Positions 7,522 through 15,689 of a stretch of DNA of 17,920 nucleotides are shown in pieces. The notes under the pieces are model-generated. The model did not search any database. It saw nothing but the letters and a program-made list of their open reading frames with translations, and was not told the DNA's origin. Source of the DNA: Candidatus Fonsibacter lacus. GTDB taxonomy: Bacteria; Pseudomonadota; Alphaproteobacteria; Pelagibacterales; Pelagibacteraceae. The position numbers and the translations under genes are program-made. The DNA lies in the NCBI GenBank assembly GCA_010021145.1, contig RGRP01000009.1, positions 1-17,920 on the forward strand, given 5' to 3'. The stretch's first letter is position 1; each line of letters opens with the position of its first letter.

Positions 7522-7525
7522 TAAA

Positions 7526-8542
7526 TTAAGCCGCTTTTTTTTCTAAATCTAATTTCCACTTACCAAGTGAGGCAAGGCTATTCATTTCAGATCTTAAGTC
7601 GAACACTGATTGGACAGTAGCTTTGTCGTTGATATTTTTTGCCCAAGTTTTTAATGCACTTTGCTGCAGTGCTCTACCGTATGAAAATGTAAATGCAAAT
7701 TTTGTATCATTAATTTTATTTATAGAATTTAGATTTTCAGTTGCTTCAAGCTCACTTTGACCGCCTGAAAGAAAAGCTATTCCAGGGACTTCTTTTGGAA
7801 CATTTCTTTTTAGGCAATCAAGGCTTTTTTCAGCAACTTCTTCAGTTATATTTTTTTTTCCAGACTCAGAACCATTTAATATCATGTTTGGTTTTAACAC
7901 TATTCCTTTTAAATTTACTTTATGAACAACTAGTTGATTAAAACATTCATTTAATACTGCGGTAGTTACTTCGTAACATTTTTTAATGTCATGATTACCA
8001 TCCATCAAGACTTCAGGCTCAACAATTGGAACCATATTTGTGTCTTGCACAATAGCAGCGTATCTTGCTAGAGCGTGAGCATTTGCAACTATCGAAGTTT
8101 TTGATGGGTAGATATTTGATATATCGTATACAGCTCTCCATTTAGTAAATCTTGCTCCTAATTTATAATATTCAATCAATCTTTCTTTAAGACCATCCAG
8201 TCCCTCAGTAATTTTTTCATCATTTGAGAGCGCAAGTGGCTTAACTCCTTTATCAACTTTGATTCCAGGAATAATTCCTTGATCACTCAATAATTTGGAA
8301 ATACTTTTTCCATTAGAAGCGGTTTGTTTTATTGTTTCATCAAACAGGATTATTCCGCTTATAAAATCTTTAATTCTTTTTGATGTAAAAAGAGCTTCTC
8401 GAAATTTTAATCTATTTGCTTCTGTAGAAGGAATTTTTACAGAATCTAATCTTTTAGTCATTGTGCTATTACTTTCGTCAGCAGCCAAAATTCCTTTGCC
8501 CTTTTGGACCATTGCAAGAGCAATAGACTCGATACTGTTCAT
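7526..8542 (-). CDS. Fructose-bisphosphate aldolase, class I
   Basis: Schiff-base aldolase that interconverts fructose 1,6-bisphosphate with dihydroxyacetone phosphate and glyceraldehyde 3-phosphate. KGILAADESNSTMTKR at residues 15-30, GARFTKWRAVY at 129-139 (K134), MVPIVEPEVLMDG at 170-182 (E175, E177) and the lysine of GIVLKPNM (K217) that forms the imine are all visible, together with FLSGGQSELEAT and FSYGRALQQSALKTW. The length of 338 residues is standard for the bacterial branch that resembles animal aldolase. It follows pgk by 27 bases. The tkt-pgk-aldolase order is the alphaproteobacterial Calvin/glycolysis cluster; in streamlined heterotrophs it probably serves gluconeogenesis and the non-oxidative pentose phosphate route. 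Confidence 0.96.
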   Translation of the reverse strand: MNSIESIALAMVQKGKGILAADESNSTMTKRLDSVKIPSTEANRLKFREALFTSKRIKDFISGIILFDETIKQTASNGKSISKLLSDQGIIPGIKVDKGVKPLALSNDEKITEGLDGLKERLIEYYKLGARFTKWRAVYDISNIYPSKTSIVANAHALARYAAIVQDTNMVPIVEPEVLMDGNHDIKKCYEVTTAVLNECFNQLVVHKVNLKGIVLKPNMILNGSESGKKNITEEVAEKSLDCLKRNVPKEVPGIAFLSGGQSELEATENLNSINKINDTKFAFTFSYGRALQQSALKTWAKNINDKATVQSVFDLRSEMNSLASLGKWKLDLEKKAA

Positions 8543-8569
8543 AGAACTAATCTTTTAGTTATTTAAAAA

Positions 8570-9757
8570 TTATTTTTCAAGGACTTTTAGTCCTGGAAGT
8601 ATTTTTCCTTCAAGCCATTCTAAAAAAGCACCACCTGCAGTTGAGATATAACTGAAACCATCTTCAGCATTTGCTTTTTTGATTGCAGCTGCAGTATCGC
8701 CACCGCCAGCTATCGATGTTAATAATTTTTTTTGAGTATTTGTTTTAATTAATTTTGCAACTTCGTTACTTCCATTAGCAAAAAAATCTTTTTCAAAAAA
8801 ACCAAGTGGACCATTCCATAGCAATGTTTTTGATGAATTAATAATTTCACCAATACTTTTAATAGTATTAGGACCAATATCAAAAATTATATCATTAGCT
8901 TCTATTTCAGATAAATTTTTATTTTTTCCAGCAATATTTTCATTAGTCGAAACAATAACATCTTCAGGAATTATTAATTTACAGTTATTCTTTTTAGCTA
9001 CAGAAATAATTTCTTTTATAGTTTCTTCCTTATTGGGCTCAAACAAAGATTTTCCAATCTCAAAATTGTTATATTTTATAAAGTTATTAGCCATAGCTCC
9101 ACCAATAATCATAAAATCTACTTTTTTAATTAGGTTAGAAATTAAATCAATTTTTGTAGATATTTTCGAACCGCCAATAATACAAGTTACAGGCTTGTTT
9201 GATTTATTAAAAATTTTATCTAAAGAATTTAATTCATTAATAATTGTTTCTCCAGCGTATGATTTTATAAATTTAGTTATTCCAGTTACAGACGCGTGAG
9301 CTCGGTGAGAGCAGGAGAATGCTTCATTTATGTAAATATCTGCAAGTTTTGCCAATTGTTTAGCAAATTCAGGATCATTTTTTTCCTCTTCTTTATAAAA
9401 TCTAATATTTTCTAGAAGAAATAAATCTTTATCTGATTGTTTTATATTGTTCTTAGTTTCGTTATTTAAATAATTATTTAAAAAGACTATGTCCTTCTTA
9501 TAAATATTTTCTAATTTATTTTTAACTTGGTTTAGAGATAATCCTTCTTTGCCATTTTTTTGAGGTCTTCCTAAATGGGAACATAAGATAATTTTAGTCT
9601 TTTTAGATAGCAACTTATTAATAATATCTTTCATTTTAACTATTTTGGTATCGTCAATTACTTTTCCATCTTTTATTGGAATATTAAAATCTACTCTTAA
9701 AAAAATAATTTTATCTTTAATATCTTCGTTGCTAGAAAGCGTATTTAGATTATTCAT
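8570..9757 (-). CDS. pgk: Phosphoglycerate kinase
   Basis: Transfers phosphate between 1,3-bisphosphoglycerate and ADP. The N-domain substrate site shows FLRVDFNIPIKDGKV (RVDFN at residues 21-25), LCSHLGRPQ and ENIRFYKEEEKNDPEFAKQL, followed by YINEAFSCSHRAHASV. The C-domain nucleotide site has GGSKISTKIDLI, LLWNGPLGFFE and the hinge/ATP loop SIAGGGDTAAAI, then STAGGAFLEWLEGK. At 395 residues it is full length with no internal gap. It begins only 12 bases after the tkt stop. In most alphaproteobacteria the glyceraldehyde-3-phosphate dehydrogenase gene lies at that junction; here it is absent. Confidence 0.97.
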   Translation of the reverse strand: MNNLNTLSSNEDIKDKIIFLRVDFNIPIKDGKVIDDTKIVKMKDIINKLLSKKTKIILCSHLGRPQKNGKEGLSLNQVKNKLENIYKKDIVFLNNYLNNETKNNIKQSDKDLFLLENIRFYKEEEKNDPEFAKQLAKLADIYINEAFSCSHRAHASVTGITKFIKSYAGETIINELNSLDKIFNKSNKPVTCIIGGSKISTKIDLISNLIKKVDFMIIGGAMANNFIKYNNFEIGKSLFEPNKEETIKEIISVAKKNNCKLIIPEDVIVSTNENIAGKNKNLSEIEANDIIFDIGPNTIKSIGEIINSSKTLLWNGPLGFFEKDFFANGSNEVAKLIKTNTQKKLLTSIAGGGDTAAAIKKANAEDGFSYISTAGGAFLEWLEGKILPGLKVLEK

Positions 9758-9769
9758 TAATAAGCTTAG

Positions 9770-11649
9770 TTATTTATAATTTTTTTTGATTTCTGAGATA
9801 ATATTCTCAGAAGTGAGACCAAAATGTTTATATATTTGTTTGTAAGGGGCGCTCTTTCCAAATGAATTAATACCAAAAGAAATTCCGTTAGATGTATATT
9901 TCTCCCAACCTATTGTAACACCTGCTTCTATGGTTACTGTAAAAGAGTTTTTTCCTAAAATTTTATTTTTGTATTCTTTAGATTGTTTTTCGAACAACTC
10001 TAAACAAGGCATAGAAATAACTTTCGATTCTATATTTTGTTCATTTAATTTTTTTTGAACATCTAAGGCAATCTCTACTTCCGATCCAGTTGCAATTATT
10101 ATTAAATTGCAATTATTATTTTTTGAATCACTCAATATGTAACCGCCATATTGAGTTAAATTTTCTTTAGATTCTTTTTTTCTTACCATTGGTAAATCTT
10201 GTCTTGTAAGAGCAAGAACGCTAGGAGACGAATTTGATTTTAAAGCTAATTCCCAAGCTTCTAAAGTTTCGATTGAGTCTGCTGGTCTAAATACATTTAA
10301 ATTTGGAATCGATCTTAAGCTAAAAAGCTGTTCAATCGGTTGATGGGTTGGACCATCTTCTCCTAGGCCGATAGAGTCATGTGTTAACACGTATATGACT
10401 CTTTGTTTCATTAAAGCGGCTAATCTAATTGAAGGCTTGCAATAGTCAGAAAATATTAAAAATGTTCCACCATAAGGAATGGTACTTTGATCTAGAGCCA
10501 AACCATTCATTACACCGCACATACCATGTTCTCTTATTCCATAATGAATGTAGTTGTAATTGCTTCAAGGCACGCTTCTGAAGACTTTCTAGTTGCAATA
10601 GGTTTTGAGTTTTCAAAAAATTTATCTTTAATTTGGCTAATTTTTTCATTAAAGTTTTTTGGTAAGTTACCTGACTTAATTCTTAAAAGTTCTTCTTTTT
10701 TGTTTTTTTCTAATTTATCAAAGTTTTTTTTCCAGTTTTCTTCATGTTTTTTTCCAGTAATAATTAATTTTCTCCATTCTTTTAAAATATTTTCAGGGAT
10801 TTCAAATGGTGGATATTTCCATTTTAATTTTTTTCTAACTAAATCAATTTCAGCGCTTCCCAAAGGACTTCCATGAACAGAAGCCGTATTGCTTTTATTT
10901 GGCGAACCGTAACCAATGATAGTTTTACAGGATATAACTGTCGGTTTTTTTGCTTTTTGAACTTTACTAATGGCTTTTGAAATTTGATTATGATCATGAC
11001 CATTAATTTCAATTAAATCCCAATTATAGGAAGCAAATCTTTTTTTATAATCATCAGAAATACTAAGATTAGTATTTCCATCAATTGAAATAGAGTTATT
11101 GTCAAAAAACAATATTAAGTTTTTAAGCTTTAGATGTCCTGCTAGACTCATTGCTTCATGACTGACCCCTTCCATTAAACAGCCATCACCTGCGATAACA
11201 TAAGTCTTGTGATCGCAAATTTTATCACCAAATTTTTCTCTATTAATTTCTTCAGCTAAGGCAAAGCCAACAGCATTAGCTATACCTTGTCCCAAAGGAC
11301 CGGTAGTTGTTTCTATTCCAGAATCTCTTTCATACTCGGGATGTCCAGCGCAAATAGAATTTAATTGCCTAAAATTTTTAATATCATCAATAGTAATAGT
11401 TTTATAACCAGACAAATATAAAACAGAGTACAATAGCATTGATCCATGTCCCGCAGATAAAACAAATCTATCTCTATTAAACCATGAAGGGTTATGAGGA
11501 TTAAATTTTAAAAATTTCTTAAAAAGAATCGTTGTCACATCAGCCATACCCATAGGCATACCTGGATGACCTGAGTTTGCTTTTTGAACAGCGTCAATTG
11601 ACAAAAATCTTATTGCATTAGCTAGATCTGAGTAATTATTTTTTGCCAT
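9770..11649 (-). pseudogene. tkt: Transketolase, internally deleted and frameshifted
   Basis: Thiamine-diphosphate enzyme of the pentose phosphate pathway. The N-terminal frame (11649 to about 10556) contains the cofactor-binding PP domain: SGHPGMPMGMAD, GPLGQGIANAVG, the GDGCLMEGVSHEA motif and DNNSISIDG. It is homologous up to KSSEACLEAI, after which this frame hits a stop at 10534. From about 10555 a different frame resumes with NYIHYGIREHGM (the catalytic glutamate of the Pyr domain). It continues through YVLTHDSIGLGEDGPTHQP and the C-terminal domain to the stop at 9770. Comparison with Escherichia coli TktA shows that about 35 residues between these points are missing, including the GGSADL block. 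Summed length is about 626 against roughly 660. As written the enzyme would be truncated at 371 residues. Confidence 0.88.
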
Positions 11650-11681
11650 GAAACATAGATAGACTTGGATTGCAGGAATTA

Positions 11682-11710
11682 TTATTATGTTTAAGATACA
11701 AATTAAACAA
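11682..11710 (-). promoter_or_regulatory. Candidate promoter for tkt and the long minus-strand run
   Basis: In the 74-base gap between the divergent tkt (starts 11649) and the coiled-coil gene (starts 11724), the minus strand has TTGTTT at 11705-11710 and TAATAA at 11682-11687 with a 17-base spacer. This leaves about 32 bases before the tkt ATG. The plus-strand gene must also be served from this gap, but I see no clear box pair for it. Confidence 0.35.
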
Positions 11711-11723
11711 TTTTTTTAGTTTA

Positions 11724-12248
11724 ATGAATTTAAAAAATAAAGAAACACAGCTATTCGAAACTTTAAACAAACTAGATTCAATCGCAGATTTAATTAAAAA
11801 CTCAAAAGAAGAAAGTAGTTATTTAAGAAAGTTAAGTTCTCAATTAGAAAAAGAAAAAGAAGAGTTAAATCAAAAGTCAAAAAATTTAGAACAAGAAAAA
11901 GACAGTATTATTAATGAATTAAAAGTTTTTGAACAAAAACTAAATAATCAAGATTCAGGAAATCAAGAGTTATTAAACAAAATTGATTTAATAGAAAAAG
12001 AAAATCAAACTATAAAAGATGAATTGGCTAAAATGGAATCTGAATTAGAAGAGTCCAGATATAAGATTACCGAAACTGAAAATATAAATAAAAATTTAAA
12101 AGAAGAGATAAATTCTGCGCAAAATGAATTACAATCAACAAAAGAACAATTAGAACAAATATTAAAAAATAAAAAAATGTTCGTAAAAAAAATTGATGAA
12201 TTAAGTCAAGAGACGGATGCTATGTTAGGAGAATTTGATAAATGGTAA
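11724..12248 (+). CDS. Coiled-coil protein upstream of zapA (DUF4164-like)
   Basis: A 174-residue protein that is almost wholly a charged coiled coil, rich in Glu, Lys, Gln, Asn and Leu, with heptad-like leucine spacing from about residue 10 to the end. No membrane segment or signal peptide is seen. I chose the ATG at 11724 (MNLKNKETQLFETL); an in-frame ATG at 11670 would add 18 residues that run into the divergent promoter region. The stop overlaps the zapA start by 7 bases. In alphaproteobacteria a small coiled-coil DUF4164 protein commonly sits between divergent tkt and zapA, and position is the main basis for the name. Its role is unknown; co-translation with zapA suggests a link to division. 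Confidence 0.7.
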   Translation: MNLKNKETQLFETLNKLDSIADLIKNSKEESSYLRKLSSQLEKEKEELNQKSKNLEQEKDSIINELKVFEQKLNNQDSGNQELLNKIDLIEKENQTIKDELAKMESELEESRYKITETENINKNLKEEINSAQNELQSTKEQLEQILKNKKMFVKKIDELSQETDAMLGEFDKW

Positions 12249-12670
12249 ACGTTACTGTTAAGTTTAATAATCGAGACTATATCTTGTCTTGCGAAGATGG
12301 GCAGGAACAAGAGTTGGAAAAACTATCCTTACATTTAAATGAAAAATTTGAAAAACTTAAAAATGATCTAGGAAATATTGGCGAAAGCAAACTCTTACTA
12401 ATTAGCTCAATACAAGTTATTGATGAGATGTTTACTATAAAAGAGTCCATAGAAAAGCTAAAAAATCAAAACAAAACTTTACTTGATAAATTTAAAGAAA
12501 TTAAAAGTTTATCAATTTTATATAAAGAAGATAAAGAAAAAGAAATTCAAAATCTTCAATCAGATTTACAAGAACTTAAAAGTAAAATCTCAGATAATGA
12601 AAAAAATTATTCAGAGTCTTTAGAAAAAGTTTCAAATTCAATAAATAATTTTCTAGAAAAGATTAATTAA
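12242..12670 (+). CDS. zapA: Cell division protein ZapA
   Basis: ZapA is a small FtsZ-binding protein that bundles filaments at the Z-ring. The N-terminal globular head is recognisable: VNVTVKFNNRDYILSCEDGQ followed by EQELEKLSLHLNEKFEKL, then LLISSIQVIDEMF. The remainder (from about residue 60) is a long coiled coil. At 142 residues it is somewhat longer than the 100-130 usual for the family because of the extended coil. The start overlaps the upstream coiled-coil gene, and the 5-formyltetrahydrofolate cyclo-ligase follows after 5 bases. In many proteobacteria the 6S RNA gene lies between zapA and that ligase gene; here there is no room for it. Confidence 0.85.
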   Translation: MVNVTVKFNNRDYILSCEDGQEQELEKLSLHLNEKFEKLKNDLGNIGESKLLLISSIQVIDEMFTIKESIEKLKNQNKTLLDKFKEIKSLSILYKEDKEKEIQNLQSDLQELKSKISDNEKNYSESLEKVSNSINNFLEKIN

Positions 12671-12675
12671 TTTTA

Positions 12676-13227
12676 ATGAAAGAAAAGTTAAGGAAGTATT
12701 TTTTTTCCTTAAGAAAAAATAAATATTTTTTTTTAAAAGAGAAAGATTTTAGTCCATTACTTTCAGAAATTTTAAGATATAAAAATAATACCGTAGGTTC
12801 TTACTATTCTATTAATTTTGAATTAGATTTAAAAATTTTAAATGCATTATTGTTTAAAAAAAAAATTTCGTTATCGTTACCATTTATTCATAACGAAAAT
12901 AACATAATGGAATTTAAAAAATGGAATTTTGATGATGCTTTGCAATTAAATCGATATGGAATACCACAAAATTTTATGAATGCTAAAAGTATGACACCTG
13001 ATATTTTTTTAGTTCCACTGTTAGCTTTCGATAAGTGTGGTAATAGGCTCGGTTATGGATCGGGATATTATGATAAATATTTTAACATGTTAAATAAAAC
13101 TAAAAAAAGATTTAAAACAATTGGAATTGGTTTTTCATTTCAAAAAATAGATCAATTAAAAACATTAAAAACAGATTTTTGTTTGGATGCAATTTTTACA
13201 GAAAAAGGATTTTTGAATATTCAATGA
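12676..13227 (+). CDS. 5-formyltetrahydrofolate cyclo-ligase
   Basis: Converts 5-formyl-THF to 5,10-methenyl-THF with ATP, recycling a folate storage form. Key features are YFFSLRKNK near the start, NRYGIP at residues 92-97, PDIFLVPLLAFDKCGNRLGYGSGYYDKY in the 109-135 region (GYGSGYYDKY is the nucleotide-binding signature) and the C-terminal IGIGFSFQ. The 183-residue length is slightly below the family's 190-200 but no block is missing. Its stop overlaps the next gene by 4 bases (ATGA). The zapA-cyclo-ligase linkage is widely conserved in proteobacteria. Gene names used elsewhere are fau, fthC or ygfA. Confidence 0.93.
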   Translation: MKEKLRKYFFSLRKNKYFFLKEKDFSPLLSEILRYKNNTVGSYYSINFELDLKILNALLFKKKISLSLPFIHNENNIMEFKKWNFDDALQLNRYGIPQNFMNAKSMTPDIFLVPLLAFDKCGNRLGYGSGYYDKYFNMLNKTKKRFKTIGIGFSFQKIDQLKTLKTDFCLDAIFTEKGFLNIQ

Positions 13228-14033
13228 ATTTTTTATTTTTAGGGGATATAGTTGGTAGATCTGGAAGAGATATTGTTTTATCTGAATTGCCAAAAGTAAA
13301 AGCTAACGAAGAAATAGATTTTGTTATTGTGAATGGAGAAAATGCAGCGGGCGGTTATGGAATCACTAAAAAGATTTGTGATGAACTATTCTCTGTCGGT
13401 GTTGATGTCATTACCTCTGGCAATCATATTTGGGATCAAAAAGAGACAGCAGATTTTATATCTGGGGAAAAAAGATTATTAAGACCATTAAATTTTATGG
13501 ACGGTACTCCAGGTTCTGGTTGTGAGATTTATTCTTTAAAAAATAATAAAAAAGTCGCTGTAATTAATATTATGGGAAACATTTATATGAAAAAAGCAGA
13601 TGATGTTTTCAATTGTATCGCTCTTAAATTGCAATCTTTAAAATTAGGTAAAGATGTAGACTTTATTATCGTTGATATTCACGCTGAAATAACAAGCGAA
13701 AAAATGGCTATGGGTCATTATCTTGATGGTCAGGTAACATTAGTTGTTGGAACTCATAGTCATGTTCCTACTTATGATTTTAGAATTTTAAATCACGGCA
13801 CTGCCTATCAAACTGATGCTGGCATGTGCGGAGATTATGATTCAGTTATAGGAATGAATAAAGATGCAGCATTAAAAAAATTTTTAAAACAGCCAAATTT
13901 AGAACGTTTGTCTCCTGCTTTAGGAAAAGGAACTTTATCTGGAATTAAGGTTATTGCTGATGAAAAAACAGGTCTTGCAAAAGATATAAAACCCATCACA
14001 ATTGGCGCTCATTTTAATCAAAGATCATTTTAA
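13224..14033 (+). CDS. YmdB-family metallophosphoesterase (TIGR00282)
   Basis: Calcineurin-like phosphodiesterase of the family containing Bacillus subtilis YmdB, which hydrolyses 2',3'-cyclic nucleotides (and cAMP in some members). Metal-binding residues are in FLGDIVGRSGR (D8), VNGENAAGGYG (N37, E39), SGNHIWD (N67, H68), VDIHAEITSEK (H153, E155) and VGTHSHVPT (H178, H180). It begins with the ATG at 13224, which overlaps the cyclo-ligase stop; the open frame further upstream lies inside that gene. At 269 residues it is full length. It is co-transcribed with the upstream ligase and lies 4 bases before the yebC-family gene. Cellular substrate here is unproven. Confidence 0.93.
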   Translation: MNFLFLGDIVGRSGRDIVLSELPKVKANEEIDFVIVNGENAAGGYGITKKICDELFSVGVDVITSGNHIWDQKETADFISGEKRLLRPLNFMDGTPGSGCEIYSLKNNKKVAVINIMGNIYMKKADDVFNCIALKLQSLKLGKDVDFIIVDIHAEITSEKMAMGHYLDGQVTLVVGTHSHVPTYDFRILNHGTAYQTDAGMCGDYDSVIGMNKDAALKKFLKQPNLERLSPALGKGTLSGIKVIADEKTGLAKDIKPITIGAHFNQRSF

Positions 14034-14037
14034 TAAC

Positions 14038-14781
14038 ATGGCAGGTCATTCGCATTTTAAAAATATGATGCACAGAAAAGGACGTGCAGACAAAATACGT
14101 TCTAAACTTTTTACTAAACTTTCAAGAGAAATAACCGTATCAGCAAAGCTTGGAACACCAGATCCAGAAATGAATCCAAGATTGCGAGCTGCAGTTCAAG
14201 CTGCAAGAGCTGCAAATATGCCCAAAGATAATATTGAAAGAGCTATTAAAAAATCACAGGGCAATATTGATAATAGTTATGAGTTTTCAAGATATGAGGG
14301 ATTTGGTCCAGGTAGAACAGGAGTTATTATAGAAGTTTTAACTGACAATAAAAATCGATCAGTATCAAATATTAGAACAATATTTCAAAAATTTGGGGGA
14401 ACCCTAGGCGAGACCGGATCGGTTAGTTATCAATTTGAACAGATAGGGCAAATCAAGATAAAGAAAGAGTTAATGAGTACAAATGATGCTTTAGAACTAG
14501 CTATTAATGCAGGAGCAGAAGATTGTATTACTACTGATCTTCATCATGAAATTAATTGTAAAAAAGAAGAATTTAATTCGGTAAGAGAACAAATAGAAAA
14601 AAAAATTAAAGATTTAAGTTTTGCTGGTTTAGTTTGGAATCCTCTCAGCAAAGTTAATTTAGATAGAGAAACATTTGTTAAAGTTGTGAATTTTTTAGAG
14701 CAAATAGAAGATGATGATGATGTTCAAAATGTTTTTACAAATTTTGAAGTAGATGAAAAATTATTAGAAGGGGTGAATTAA
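14038..14781 (+). CDS. yebC: YebC/PmpR-family transcriptional or translational regulator
   Basis: Begins MAGHSHFKNMMHRKGRADKI, the family's hallmark N terminus (usually MAGHSKWANI-HRK--QDAKR). It continues with FTKLSREITVSAKLG, NMPKDNIERAIKK, YEGFGPGRTGVIIEVLTDN and FGGTLGETGSVSYQF. Length 247 is complete. I placed the start at 14038; the in-frame ATG at 14002 lies in the previous gene. YebC proteins were long annotated as DNA-binding regulators next to ruvC, and recent work links some of them to relief of ribosome stalling at prolines. That is relevant here because the EF-P of this genome has an unusual loop. The acidic stretch EDDDDV near the C terminus is typical. Confidence 0.95.
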   Translation: MAGHSHFKNMMHRKGRADKIRSKLFTKLSREITVSAKLGTPDPEMNPRLRAAVQAARAANMPKDNIERAIKKSQGNIDNSYEFSRYEGFGPGRTGVIIEVLTDNKNRSVSNIRTIFQKFGGTLGETGSVSYQFEQIGQIKIKKELMSTNDALELAINAGAEDCITTDLHHEINCKKEEFNSVREQIEKKIKDLSFAGLVWNPLSKVNLDRETFVKVVNFLEQIEDDDDVQNVFTNFEVDEKLLEGVN

Positions 14782-14785
14782 AAAA

Positions 14786-15283
14786 TTGTTAGTTTTTTCA
14801 ATTGACCCTGGTGTAAGTGGAGCAATTTGTGTTTTCAAGAATAAAGATATTTTAGAAATATATGATGTTCCAACAATGGTTGATGGTAAAAAAAATAAAA
14901 GACAAATTAATTCTGCGCAAGTTACTCATATCTTTAAAAGTTTTTTACATGAAAGTGATAAAGTTTCAGTAATAGTGGAGCAAGTAAATGCTATGCCAGG
15001 ACAAGGCGTGACTAGCATGTTTAATTTTGGACAATCTTTTGGGATTATTAAAGGAATATGTGCAGCATTAAGTTTTCCTATATATTTTGTAAGACCTGCA
15101 AAGTGGAAAAAGCATTTTAATCTAATTGGATCAGTGAAAGATGCAAGCAGAACAAAAGTAATAGAAATTTATCCAACTATATCTCCAAAATTAGCTAGAA
15201 AAAAAGATTCTAATAAAGCAGATGCCATTTTAATTGGAAAGTATTTTATAGATAATTATAAAAACGATAGTTTTCATGGCTAG
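14786..15283 (+). CDS. RuvC-fold Holliday-junction nuclease of phage type, at the ruvC locus
   Basis: A 165-residue RNase H-fold nuclease. It starts with TTG at 14786 behind a GAAGGGG ribosome-binding site at 14767-14773. Candidate acidic catalytic residues are D7 in FSIDPGVSGAI, E65 in VIVEQVNAMPGQG, and D141/D146 in RKKDSNKADAILIG. The middle (MPGQGVTSMFNFGQSFGIIKG, then IYFVRPAKWKKHF and KDASR) matches the RuvC-like resolvases common in phages and prophages. It does not match chromosomal RuvC, which reads roughly KNVKSALKLGQARG at that place. It occupies the position after yebC where ruvC-ruvA-ruvB normally lie, and its end overlaps ybgC by 8 bases. It may replace RuvC. Activity on four-way junctions is inferred from the fold. 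Confidence 0.78.
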   Translation: MLVFSIDPGVSGAICVFKNKDILEIYDVPTMVDGKKNKRQINSAQVTHIFKSFLHESDKVSVIVEQVNAMPGQGVTSMFNFGQSFGIIKGICAALSFPIYFVRPAKWKKHFNLIGSVKDASRTKVIEIYPTISPKLARKKDSNKADAILIGKYFIDNYKNDSFHG

Positions 15284-15689
15284 TGTATTAAAAAAATTTA
15301 GTTATCAAACAAAAATTTATTATGAAGATACAGATGCAGGTGGAATTGTTTATTACGCAAATTACTTAAAATATTTTGAAAGAGCGAGGACTGAGCTAAT
15401 TTATTCGCTTGGTTACAATCATAAACAATTAAATGATAAATTTGATATCAAAATTGTTGTCCATAAATTTAGCATTACTTATAAAAAACCTATATTGTTT
15501 GAAGATAAAATTACTGTCGAAAGCTTTGTAAGAAATGTATCGAACTTAAGAATTGAGATGGCGCAAAATATTTTAAGGGATAAAGAAGTTTTAGCTGAAG
15601 CGACAGTTGAGTTGGTGATCATTGATAATGCTGGAAAACCGAAAATAATTCCCGAGGATTTAAAGGCAAAATTAAGCTCTTTCATATAA
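15276..15689 (+). CDS. ybgC: YbgC-family acyl-CoA thioesterase
   Basis: Hotdog-fold thioesterase of the Tol-Pal cluster. The active-site motif YYEDTDAGGIVYYANYLKYFERAR is visible near residues 15-38, with the catalytic aspartate in EDTDAGG. The family's later strands (KPILFEDKITVESFV and VLAEATVELVIID) follow. At 137 residues it is complete. YbgC/TolQ/R/A/B clustering is near universal in proteobacteria; the enzyme interacts with acyl carrier protein and phospholipid synthesis enzymes in E. coli. It begins within the end of the RuvC-like gene and is followed by a 79-base gap before tolQ. Confidence 0.94.
   Translation: MASVLKKFSYQTKIYYEDTDAGGIVYYANYLKYFERARTELIYSLGYNHKQLNDKFDIKIVVHKFSITYKKPILFEDKITVESFVRNVSNLRIEMAQNILRDKEVLAEATVELVIIDNAGKPKIIPEDLKAKLSSFI

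Noticed and set aside
10446..10649. Short minus-strand open frame overlapping the transketolase break
   Set aside because: Its translation has no family resemblance beyond chance; it is the third frame across the tkt join.
10526..10876. Plus-strand open frame antisense to tkt
   Set aside because: Low-complexity Phe/Ser-rich translation, typical of the complement of AT-rich coding DNA.
14786..15283. Prophage or mobile element containing the RuvC-like gene
   Set aside because: No integrase, attachment repeat or other phage gene is nearby; the gene is embedded in a conserved chromosomal order.
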